Assembly: GCF_030551875.1 (NCBI RefSeq)
Contig: NZ_JAUOZU010000006.1
Location: 310,001-374,000 of the forward strand
Origin: Fluviirhizobium alvei
GTDB lineage: Bacteria; Pseudomonadota; Alphaproteobacteria; Rhizobiales; Rhizobiaceae
DNA length: 64,000 bases
Direction of reading: 5' to 3'
A model generated the notes under the pieces. It worked only from the letters and a program-made list of their open reading frames with translations, was not told where the DNA came from and ran no database searches. The position numbers and the translations under genes were made by a program. This document shows positions 10,535-18,164 of this stretch, one piece after another (position 1 is the stretch's first letter; each line of letters begins with the position of its first letter).

Positions 10535-11233
10535 ATGCTTGAAGTCGGCTGGAGCGAGATCCTCGTCATCGCGCTCATTCTGATCATCGTCGTGGGTCCG
10601 AAGGATCTGCCCGGAATGCTGCGGACCTTCGGTCGCATGGCAAGCCGGGTTCGCTCCATGGCCAATGAATTCAAGGGTCAGTTTGACGAAGCGATTCGTG
10701 AGGCTGAACTGGATGATGTCCGCAAGGGTTTGAACGAGGTTTCCAAGCTCAACCCGACCAACTCGCTGCGCGATGCGATCAATCCGATCCGCCAGCTCGG
10801 ACAGGATATTAAATCCGATCTGCAGAAAGCGACCACGGTTCCGGCCGCCGAGCACAAGCCCTTCGTCGAGCCGAAAGTGGAGCCGGTAATCGAGCCGGCT
10901 ACGCCGTCTGCGACGAATGCAACGCCGGCCGTCTCGGAGCCTGCGCCGGTCGCTACGAGTTCCGTTGTTCCGACTGCGGTCGCTGAAACGCCAGTTGCCC
11001 CCGCAGTCGCAGAACCGGTGGCGGAAAAGCAAGCCAAGCCCAAAGCACCGCGCAAGAAGGCCGAGGCGGCGCCTTCGGCCGAAGTTGCTGTCAAGTCCGA
11101 GGCTGCGCCCAAGGCTGCGCCGCGCAAACGGGCGACAAAGGCCGAGCCGGCGAGTTCCGTTGTGGCCGATACCAAGCCGAAGACGCGCAAGGCGCCCGCC
11201 GCCAAGAAGACCAAAGAGGCCAAGGACGCATGA
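10535..11233 (+). CDS. tatB: Twin-arginine translocase subunit TatB
   Basis: Forms the substrate-receptor complex with TatC. The N-terminal helix with VGWSEILV and VVGPKDLP is diagnostic, followed by an amphipathic region. The protein is longer than enterobacterial TatB (232 residues) because of a tail rich in Pro, Ala and Lys (from about residue 110) that ends in histone-H1-like KAPAAKK repeats. Such tails are usual in rhizobia and probably disordered. Its stop overlaps the tatC start (ATGA). Confidence 0.95.
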   Translation: MLEVGWSEILVIALILIIVVGPKDLPGMLRTFGRMASRVRSMANEFKGQFDEAIREAELDDVRKGLNEVSKLNPTNSLRDAINPIRQLGQDIKSDLQKATTVPAAEHKPFVEPKVEPVIEPATPSATNATPAVSEPAPVATSSVVPTAVAETPVAPAVAEPVAEKQAKPKAPRKKAEAAPSAEVAVKSEAAPKAAPRKRATKAEPASSVVADTKPKTRKAPAAKKTKEAKDA

Positions 11234-12036
11234 GCGACGAAATCGAAGACAAGCCGCAGCCGCTGATCGAGCATCTGATCGAATTGCGTCAGCGCCTGAT
11301 CTGGGCCGTTGTCGCGTTTTTTGCTGCCTTTCTCGTCTGCTTCTATTTCGCCGAGCAGCTCTACAACATGCTCGTGATTCCCTATCGCACGGCGGTGATC
11401 TGGGCTGGTCTCGACGTCAAGCACGCCAAGCTTATCTATACCGCGCCGCAGGAATTCTTCTTTACCCAGATCAAGGTTGCCATGTTTGGCGCCGTCATGA
11501 TCGCTTTCCCGGTGATCGCAACGCAGATCTACAAGTTCGTTGCCCCCGGTTTGTACAAGAACGAACGGGCTGCGTTCCTGCCGTTTCTCGTCGCTTCGCC
11601 GATCCTGTTCCTGATCGGGGCCGCGCTCGTCTATTTCTTCTTCACTCCCATGGTCATGTGGTTCTTCCTCAACATGCAGCAGGAAGCCGTCGATGGTCAG
11701 GTTTCGATCGAACTCCTGCCGAAAGTGTCGGAATATCTCAGCCTGATCATGACACTCATCCTGTCGTTCGGCCTCGTGTTCCAGCTGCCTGTGATCACTT
11801 CGCTTCTTGTGAGGGTCGAGCTGATCAGCTCCAAGTCCCTGGCTGACAAGCGCAAATATGCCTGGGTCGTTGCTTTCGTCGTCGCAGCGGTTCTGACGCC
11901 GCCCGATCCGATCTCTCAGATTGGCCTCGCACTTCCGACCGTCCTGCTCTACGAGGTCGCGATCCTGATCGGGCGCATGATCGAGCGCGGACGGGCATCG
12001 ACTGCTGTCGCAGAAAGCGAATCCGCGTCGTCCTGA
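11230..12036 (+). CDS. tatC: Twin-arginine translocase subunit TatC
   Basis: Polytopic core receptor that recognises RR signal peptides. Six membrane segments can be read; the cytosolic N terminus carries the conserved PLIEHLIELRQRL stretch and a first periplasmic loop follows. Length is 268 residues, normal. It starts inside the tatB stop codon (ATGA), consistent with translational coupling of the receptor pair. A hairpin spans its own stop codon. Confidence 0.97.
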   Translation: MSDEIEDKPQPLIEHLIELRQRLIWAVVAFFAAFLVCFYFAEQLYNMLVIPYRTAVIWAGLDVKHAKLIYTAPQEFFFTQIKVAMFGAVMIAFPVIATQIYKFVAPGLYKNERAAFLPFLVASPILFLIGAALVYFFFTPMVMWFFLNMQQEAVDGQVSIELLPKVSEYLSLIMTLILSFGLVFQLPVITSLLVRVELISSKSLADKRKYAWVVAFVVAAVLTPPDPISQIGLALPTVLLYEVAILIGRMIERGRASTAVAESESASS

Positions 12037-12043
12037 CGCGGAT
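12021..12043 (+). terminator. Hairpin across the tatC stop codon
   Basis: A 9-bp perfect stem, ATCCGCGTC paired with GACGCGGAT, with a five-base loop. It covers the last tatC codons and the TGA. No U-run follows, so it is a weak terminator candidate and may only protect the 3' end of the tatABC message before serS. Confidence 0.35.
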
Positions 12044-12151
12044 CTCGCGCATTGCGGCTTGTGTTTGATCGCCGCTCGCGCCAAAACCCTCCCATGACGG
12101 AATCGGCCCGGCCGATGCCAAGACCATCACGACAAATAGCATGGTGCTCCG

Positions 12152-13435
12152 ATGCTCGATATGAAATGGATCCGTGACAATGCCGAGGCTCTGGATGCCG
12201 CTCTGGCGCGGCGCGGGGCCGATGCCCTGTCCTCGAAACTGATCGCACTCGATGAAAATCGGCGCGCCGTCGTCCAGAAGGCGCAGGAGATGCAGTCGCG
12301 TCGCAACGCCGCCTCAAAGGAAATCGGCGTGGCAATGGCGCAGAAAAACGCCGAACTCGCCGAAAGGCTGAAGGCGGAAGTGGCTGCGATCAAGGTCGAT
12401 CTGCCGGCCGCTGAAGAGGAAGAGCGGCGGTTGACCGCCGAGCTCAATGACGCGCTGTCGCGCATCCCCAACATTCCGCTTGCCGATGTTCCGCAGGGCA
12501 AGGATGAGCATGACAATGTCGTGCGCCATCTGATCGGTCAGAAGCCGGGCTGGAACCATGCGGCAAAGGAACATTTCGATCTCGGCGAAGCGCTCGGTTA
12601 TATGGATTTCGAAGGGGCTGCCAAGATTGCCGGCGCCCGCTTCACCATTCTCAAGGGACAACTGGCTCGTCTTGAGCGCGCGATCGGCCAGTTCATGCTC
12701 GATACGCACACGACCGAGCATGGCTATCTCGAAGTGCAGCCGCCCCTGATGGTGCGGGACGATGCGATGTTCGGCACCGGCCAGCTGCCGAAATTTGCCG
12801 AAGACCTGTTCCAGACCACCGACCAGCGCTGGTTGATCCCGACCGCCGAAGTGCCGCTGACCAACCTGGTCCGCGAGCAAATCCTCGAGCATGACCAGCT
12901 GCCGCTGCGACTGACGGCGCTGACGCCCTGTTTCCGCTCGGAAGCCGGTTCGGCTGGCCGCGATACCCGCGGCATGCTGCGCCAGCACCAGTTCAACAAG
13001 GTCGAACTGGTTTCCATCACCGACGCCGACTCCTCGATCGCCGAACATGAGCGGATGACCGAATGCGCCGAAGCGATCCTGAAGAAGCTCGGCCTGCATT
13101 TCCGCACCGTCACCCTCTGCACCGGCGACATGGGCTTCGGTTCGCAGAAGACCTATGACATCGAGGTCTGGCTGCCCGGCCAGAACACCTATCGCGAGAT
13201 TTCGTCCTGCTCGGTCTGCGGCGATTTCCAGGGCCGTCGCATGAATGCGCGCTATCGCGACCGGAACGATCGCTCGGTCCGGTTCGTCCATACACTCAAC
13301 GGCTCGGGTACCGCCGTTGGTCGTGCGCTGATCGCCGTGATGGAAAACTACCAGAATGAAGATGGCTCGATTGCCATTCCGGACGTTCTGCTGCCCTACA
13401 TGGGCGGGCTCAAGAAAATCGAAAAGGCGGCCTGA
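12152..13435 (+). CDS. serS: Seryl-tRNA synthetase
   Basis: Class II synthetase that charges tRNA-Ser (and tRNA-Sec where present). The N-terminal coiled-coil arm that grips the long variable arm runs over roughly residues 25-105. Class II motif 2 is [14 protein letters not shown] and motif 3 is [18 protein letters not shown]. Length is 427 residues. It lies 115 bp after tatC and runs directly into surE, three bases apart. Confidence 0.98.
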   Translation: MLDMKWIRDNAEALDAALARRGADALSSKLIALDENRRAVVQKAQEMQSRRNAASKEIGVAMAQKNAELAERLKAEVAAIKVDLPAAEEEERRLTAELNDALSRIPNIPLADVPQGKDEHDNVVRHLIGQKPGWNHAAKEHFDLGEALGYMDFEGAAKIAGARFTILKGQLARLERAIGQFMLDTHTTEHGYLEVQPPLMVRDDAMFGTGQLPKFAEDLFQTTDQRWLIPTAEVPLTNLVREQILEHDQLPLRLTALTPCFRSEAGSAGRDTRGMLRQHQFNKVELVSITDADSSIAEHERMTECAEAILKKLGLHFRTVTLCTGDMGFGSQKTYDIEVWLPGQNTYREISSCSVCGDFQGRRMNARYRDRNDRSVRFVHTLNGSGTAVGRALIAVMENYQNEDGSIAIPDVLLPYMGGLKKIEKAA

Positions 13436-13438
13436 GTG

Positions 13439-14209
13439 ATGCGCATTCTTCTGACCAACGATGATGGCATTCACGCCGAAGGTCTGGCCGTATTGGAACG
13501 CATCGCCCGCACGCTGTCGGATGATGTCTGGATCGTAGCGCCGGAAACCGACCAGAGCGGTCTTGCACATTCGCTGACGCTCTCGGAGCCGCTGCGCCTT
13601 CGCAAAGTGTCCGACAAGCATTTCGCCCTGCGCGGAACGCCGACCGATTGCGTGATCATGGGTGTGCGTGAGATCCTTCGCGACAAGAAGCCCGATATCG
13701 TGCTGTCGGGCGTCAACAACGGCGCCAATATGGCCGATGACGTCACCTATTCCGGAACCATTGCCGGCGCAATCGAGGGGACGCTGCAGGGCATCAAGTC
13801 GTTCGCGATCAGCCAGGCCGCCAACTACAAGCTCGGCGAACGGATGATTCCCTGGGAGGTCGTGGAACTCTATGCGCCGAAGCTCCTGAAGAAGCTCGTG
13901 AATGTCGAACTGCCAGCCTGGTCGTTCCTCAATCTCAACTTCCCGAACTGCCGTCCCGAGGAGGTGCAGGGCGTTTCGGTGACCTCGCAGGGCAAGCTCG
14001 ATTTCGGCATCAATGTCGAAAAGCGCCACGATGGCCGCAACTATCCTTACTACTGGCTGAAGTTCGATGAGCGTCGCGGCGATTTCCGCGAGGGCACCGA
14101 TATTCACGCTCTCAAGGAAAAGAAGATTTCGGTAACCCCATTGAAACTGGATCTGACGGATTATGCATCCCTGAACAAGCTCCAGCAGGCGGTTGCGGAA
14201 GACGACTAA
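13439..14209 (+). CDS. surE: 5'/3'-nucleotidase SurE
   Basis: Metal-dependent nucleoside monophosphate phosphatase. The protein opens [13 protein letters not shown]; Asp8 and Asp9 are metal ligands, with SGVNNGAN and the VTYSGT segment completing the site. Length is 256 residues. A GTG at 13436 is in frame but the ATG at 13439 gives the canonical N terminus; AAAGGCGG upstream, inside the serS end, serves as ribosome-binding site. It is followed at once by pcm and then by an nlpD-like gene, the same surE-pcm-nlpD order known from enterobacteria. Confidence 0.97.
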   Translation: MRILLTNDDGIHAEGLAVLERIARTLSDDVWIVAPETDQSGLAHSLTLSEPLRLRKVSDKHFALRGTPTDCVIMGVREILRDKKPDIVLSGVNNGANMADDVTYSGTIAGAIEGTLQGIKSFAISQAANYKLGERMIPWEVVELYAPKLLKKLVNVELPAWSFLNLNFPNCRPEEVQGVSVTSQGKLDFGINVEKRHDGRNYPYYWLKFDERRGDFREGTDIHALKEKKISVTPLKLDLTDYASLNKLQQAVAEDD

Positions 14210-14210
14210 G

Positions 14211-14861
14211 ATGCCCCAGATCAGCGCGAAGGAAGGTTTTGCGGCAATGTGCCTGCGGCTGCGTGCCAAGGGTGTTTCCGATGCAGACCTTCTCAACGCG
14301 ATCGAACAGACACCCAGACATCTCTTCACGCCCCCGGAATTCATGGGGCACGCATGGTCGTCGCGGTCGATCCCGATCGAATGCGGCAGTTTCATGGAAG
14401 GTGTCGATCTTGCCGCCGAACTGATCGATGCGCTCAAGCTCAAGAACAATCACCGGGTGCTGGAGATCGGCACCGGTTCCGGTTTCACCGCCGCCGTCAT
14501 GGCCCGCATGACCGAGCGTGTCCTCACCATCGATCGCTACAAGACGCTGGTGCAGAATGCCACCGAACGGATGGACAAGCTTGCCATCCGCAATGTGGTG
14601 ATCCGCCAAGCCGATGGCAGCAGCGGCCTGCAGGGTGAGGGGACCTTCGACCGCATTTTCGTCACCGCTTCTTTTCCGTCGATGCCGCGCATCTATGCCG
14701 AGCAGCTGGTCTCGGGTGGTGTGATGATCGCCCCCATCCTCGGTGAGGGCGGCACCTGCCGCATGGTCAAGCTCACCAAGACCGGCAGCCGTTTCGAACG
14801 GGTCGACATGTTCGAAGTCGCCTACCAGCCGATTATCCCGCAAATCGCCCTTGCCCTTTGA
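14211..14861 (+). CDS. pcm: Protein-L-isoaspartate O-methyltransferase
   Basis: SAM-dependent enzyme that methylates L-isoaspartyl residues in aged proteins and so starts their repair. The SAM-binding motif I is VLEIGTGSGF and the family substrate region RSIPIECGSFM is present (usual family form contains IG or GQTIS here, so it is somewhat divergent). Length is 216 residues with the ATG at 14211, one base after the surE stop; a TTG at 14193 would overlap surE and is less likely. The stretch 14862-15095 that follows holds no gene. Confidence 0.9.
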   Translation: MPQISAKEGFAAMCLRLRAKGVSDADLLNAIEQTPRHLFTPPEFMGHAWSSRSIPIECGSFMEGVDLAAELIDALKLKNNHRVLEIGTGSGFTAAVMARMTERVLTIDRYKTLVQNATERMDKLAIRNVVIRQADGSSGLQGEGTFDRIFVTASFPSMPRIYAEQLVSGGVMIAPILGEGGTCRMVKLTKTGSRFERVDMFEVAYQPIIPQIALAL

Positions 14862-15095
14862 ACGCCCTGCGCTGGCGCGATCCGCCACCGCGACCGGATT
14901 GCTTCGATCGACCTTTGCGCTTCAATCAACCTGACGCAGGAACGCTCCTTGCGTGTTCAGTCCTTCCAGTCCGGTAACCAGCTGTTAAGGTTATCGTTTC
15001 TCACAATAATTTCACTTTTGGCAAGGTCATTAACCGCCCAGTAATACTAACGCGCTTTAATGAAATCACATAAAGCGTAAGCGTGGGTTCCTGTC

Positions 15096-16637
15096 ATGCG
15101 TAGCCAACAAGCAGTGAAGTGCAATGTAAAGTCCGTACGTCTCGCCGTGGCATTCCTGCTTGCGGGTGTAGCGTCAGGGTGCAGTTCCGACGTCAGCCGG
15201 TTCGACGGGCTCTTTTCCCGAAAGACGGATCCTCTGACGACCGCGTCGGTTCCGCACAAAGTGAATGCCATCAATGGCAAGTTGCCGGTGCCCCGCGAGG
15301 ATGTTGCGGGTGCTGACAATCGTATCAGCCAGGATGTGACCGGCGATGCGGCGCTGAACCAGCCCTATCCCGATCAGATCAGCACCTCGACCACCACCTA
15401 TTCGCCGACCCGCGCTGCGGTGACACCGGTCCGGGTCGAGCGTCAGGAACTGTCGTCGCCGGTTGCGGTCGACGAGGAGCGGCAGGCGCTCACCCAGCCA
15501 ATGCCGGCGCGCAAGAATGTGCTGGTGCCGCCAACCGATGCCGACGATATCAAGACGGGCACGATCAAATCGACCTGGAAGGTCAGCGATTCCTCTCCGC
15601 GTGTGATGGTGCGCAGCGGCGATACCCTGTCGGGCTTTGCCGATCGCTATGGCGTTCCGCAGTCCGAGATCCTCAAGGCGAACAACATGAAGTCGGCCTC
15701 CGACCTCAAGTTCGGCCGGTCGATCATCATTCCCGTCGCCGTCAAGGTAGATGCGAAGTCGAAGGCGAAGCCGGTCGAAACCGCCAAACTGAATGACAAG
15801 AAGATCCCGGTCCCCGCCAAGCTGCCGGAACAGGAAAAGGCGATCCTGCCGAACGCGGCAGCTCTCCGCGACAAGAACAAGAGCGGCGATGCCGACAAGG
15901 TTGCCGACAATTCGGATGCCGCCGCTGACAAGTCCGGCAAGGTCTATGAGGTCAAACAGGGCGATTCCCTCGCCCGGATCGCCAAGGCCCATGGCATCGG
16001 CGTCGATCAGCTGAAGGAAGCCAACAAGCTCGAAACGGCTTCGATCCGGATCGGCCAGAAACTGGTCATCCCGGGTGCCGATATGGCCGCAGCCCGCAAG
16101 AAGGCCGACGATATCAAGACTGCCTCGGTTCCGACCACGGGCAAGATCAAGGACGCTATCGACAGCAAGCCAAAGACCTACACGCCGCCGGTCGCTGAAA
16201 AGAGCGTCGAGGAAGTGCAGAAATCGGCCGACAATGGCGAAAAGGCTCCCGATGACACAGGGATCAGCAAATATCGCTGGCCGGTTCGCGGTGCCGTCAT
16301 CGCCGGCTACGGTCAGAATATCGATGGGATCCGCAACCCGGGCATCGATATCTCGGTACCGGAAGGGACCCCGGTCAAGGCCGCCGAAAACGGTGTCGTC
16401 ATCTATTCCGGTGCTGGCCTTAAGGATCTCGGCAACACCGTGCTGGTTCGTCACGACGACGGCACTGTGACGGTCTACGGCAACGCTTCGGCACTCAACG
16501 TCAAGCGTGGCGACAAGGTGACCCGCGGCCAGGTGATCGCAAACTCCGGCATGTCCGGCGGCGCGAAACGTCCGAAGCTGCATTTCGAAGTCCGGCAGAA
16601 ATCCACGCCAGTCAACCCGATGACCTTCCTGCAATAG
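15096..16637 (+). CDS. nlpD: NlpD-like LysM/degenerate-LytM lipoprotein
   Basis: Outer-membrane or periplasmic lipoprotein expected to activate amidases at the septum rather than cut peptidoglycan itself. The signal peptide ends in a lipobox, GVASGC. Two LysM domains lie near 167-212 and 282-327, each starting with a GD(T/S)L core, and a LytM/M23 domain covers about 390-513. The zinc site is broken: the HxGxD His is Asn (NPGID), the His of the YxH strand is Asn, and the first His of HLHFE is Lys (KLHFE). That pattern matches enterobacterial NlpD, and the surE-pcm-nlpD order supports it. No rpoS follows, as expected in alphaproteobacteria. Confidence 0.85.
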   Translation: MRSQQAVKCNVKSVRLAVAFLLAGVASGCSSDVSRFDGLFSRKTDPLTTASVPHKVNAINGKLPVPREDVAGADNRISQDVTGDAALNQPYPDQISTSTTTYSPTRAAVTPVRVERQELSSPVAVDEERQALTQPMPARKNVLVPPTDADDIKTGTIKSTWKVSDSSPRVMVRSGDTLSGFADRYGVPQSEILKANNMKSASDLKFGRSIIIPVAVKVDAKSKAKPVETAKLNDKKIPVPAKLPEQEKAILPNAAALRDKNKSGDADKVADNSDAAADKSGKVYEVKQGDSLARIAKAHGIGVDQLKEANKLETASIRIGQKLVIPGADMAAARKKADDIKTASVPTTGKIKDAIDSKPKTYTPPVAEKSVEEVQKSADNGEKAPDDTGISKYRWPVRGAVIAGYGQNIDGIRNPGIDISVPEGTPVKAAENGVVIYSGAGLKDLGNTVLVRHDDGTVTVYGNASALNVKRGDKVTRGQVIANSGMSGGAKRPKLHFEVRQKSTPVNPMTFLQ

Positions 16638-16659
16638 TTTTGCGTCCAGGAAGGAGTTG

Positions 16660-16684
16660 AAAAGCCCGGCTCAGCCGGGCTTTT
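16660..16684. terminator. Bidirectional terminator
   Basis: Stem AAAAGCCCGGC / GCCGGGCTTTT with a TCA loop lies between two convergent stop codons (16637 and 16688). The A-run on one side and T-run on the other make it functional for both the nlpD-like gene and the AAA ATPase gene. Confidence 0.9.
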
Positions 16685-16687
16685 CTG

Positions 16688-17551
16688 TTATATCTTCGTG
16701 TGCAACCGTCCTGCCAGATCCTGGATGAACTGCCAGGCGACGCGGCCCGAGCGGGAGCCGCGTGTTGTGGCCCATTCAAGCGCCTCGGCATGCAGCGTTT
16801 CGGGCTCCACCGACAGCTTGAAATGGGTGGCATAGCCATCGATCATTGCGAGATAGTCGTCCTGGCTGCATTTGTGGAAACCGAGCCAGAGGCCGAAACG
16901 GTCCGACAGCGAGACCTTTTCCTCCACCGCTTCCGATGGATTGATTGCTGTTGACTGTTCGTTTTCGATCATGTTGCGGGGCAGGAGGTGGCGACGATTG
17001 GAGGTCGCATAGAAAAGCACATTCTCCGGTCGGCCTTCGACGCCACCATCGAGGGCGGCCTTCAGCGATTTGTAGGACGTGTCGTCATGATCGAACGACA
17101 GGTCGTCACAGAAGAGAATGACGCGGAAGGCGGATTTCTTGAGAATGTCCATCAGAGCCGGCAGCGACTGGATATCCTCGCGATGGACCTCGACAAGCTT
17201 CATATGCTCGCCACGGCTTTGATTGATCGCCGCATGGATCGCCTTGACCAGCGAGGATTTGCCCATGCCGCGCGCACCCCACAGCAACACATTGTTGGCC
17301 GGGTAGCCCGTCGCAAACCGTTCCGTGTTTTCAAACAGGATCGTCTTGACGTGATCGACGCCACGGATGAGACTGAGATCGACCCGGTTCGGGCGGTTGA
17401 CCGGATCGAGCGTTTGCCCGTCCGGGTTCCAGACGAAGCAGTCCGCGCTCTCCCAATCGATCGGGAGAGGCGAGGGGCCGGCAAGCCGCTCGGCCGCGTC
17501 GGCGAGGCGGCGGATTTCGGTAAGGATCGATGTGAGCAGTTCCGTGGTCAT
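16688..17551 (-). CDS. DUF815-family AAA ATPase
   Basis: P-loop ATPase of unknown role, found widely in alphaproteobacteria. Walker A is GARGMGKSS (about 92-100) and Walker B is VILFCDDL (about 143-150), followed by a sensor region with ATSNRRHLLPR. Length is 287 residues from the ATG at 17551, which has GGAGG six bases upstream; the longer reading frame back to 17590 lacks such a site. It is encoded against yajC and shares its terminator with the nlpD-like gene. Substrate unknown. Confidence 0.85.
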   Translation of the reverse strand: MTTELLTSILTEIRRLADAAERLAGPSPLPIDWESADCFVWNPDGQTLDPVNRPNRVDLSLIRGVDHVKTILFENTERFATGYPANNVLLWGARGMGKSSLVKAIHAAINQSRGEHMKLVEVHREDIQSLPALMDILKKSAFRVILFCDDLSFDHDDTSYKSLKAALDGGVEGRPENVLFYATSNRRHLLPRNMIENEQSTAINPSEAVEEKVSLSDRFGLWLGFHKCSQDDYLAMIDGYATHFKLSVEPETLHAEALEWATTRGSRSGRVAWQFIQDLAGRLHTKI

Positions 17552-17750
17552 TGCCTGCCTCCAACTGGTTTTTCCAGTCGCCGGTACCATGGGATGAGGA
17601 GGCCGAAAAGGTCACCGGTGGCCCAAAACGGTGGTTTCGCAGCGGGATTTGCTATTCGGCTGTTGCATTGATCCGGCATCTTCCTATATTCCGGCGGCTC
17701 ACAGGGCGGCCCTCGCGTGCCGCACAGTCAATCATGTCCGGGAGTCATTG

Positions 17751-18104
17751 ATGTTGTTCACCGAAGCCTTCGCCCAAACGGCAACGCCGTCGTCGTCCAT
17801 GGGCGGCGCCATGGATATCCTCATTCTGTTCGTGCCGATGCTGGTGGTGTTCTACTTCCTCATCTTCCGCCCGCAGCGCCAGCAGATGAAGAAGCGCGAG
17901 GAAATCCTCAAGAACATCCGTCGTGGCGACCAGGTCGTCATGGGCGGTGGTCTGATCGGCAAGGTGACCAAAGTCGTCGATGATTCCGAACTCGAAGCCG
18001 AAATCGCCGATGGCGTGAAGGTCCGGGTTCTGCGTTCGCTGATCGCCGAAGTGCGCGTCAAGGGCGAGCCGGTCAAGGAACCGCAGGCAGCCAACAAGCC
18101 CTGA
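17751..18104 (+). CDS. yajC: Preprotein translocase accessory subunit YajC
   Basis: Small single-span inner-membrane protein of the SecDF-YajC holotranslocon. The N-terminal membrane helix (about 20-40) is followed by FRPQRQQMKKR and the RRGDQVVMGGGLIGKV core that marks the family. Length is 117 residues; the reading frame is open further upstream, but GGGAG lies just before the ATG at 17751. A terminator-like hairpin separates it from secDF, which may adjust the ratio of the two products. Confidence 0.95.
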   Translation: MLFTEAFAQTATPSSSMGGAMDILILFVPMLVVFYFLIFRPQRQQMKKREEILKNIRRGDQVVMGGGLIGKVTKVVDDSELEAEIADGVKVRVLRSLIAEVRVKGEPVKEPQAANKP

Positions 18105-18113
18105 TAGAAGGCG

Positions 18114-18140
18114 AGGCGGGATCATCCCGCCTTTGTTTTA
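18114..18140 (+). terminator. Hairpin between yajC and secDF
   Basis: Perfect 8-bp stem AGGCGGGA / TCCCGCCT with loop TCA, followed by TTGTTTTA. Its position in a 60-bp gap inside a conserved operon suggests partial termination, or a boundary before a second promoter for secDF. Confidence 0.65.
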
Positions 18141-18164
18141 CCTCCGAACTGCATCGAGTGTCAC

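Noticed and set aside
12314-14449. Minus-strand frame of over 700 codons across serS, surE and pcm
   Set aside because: Three well-defined plus-strand genes occupy the stretch; no family motif is seen in the reverse frame.
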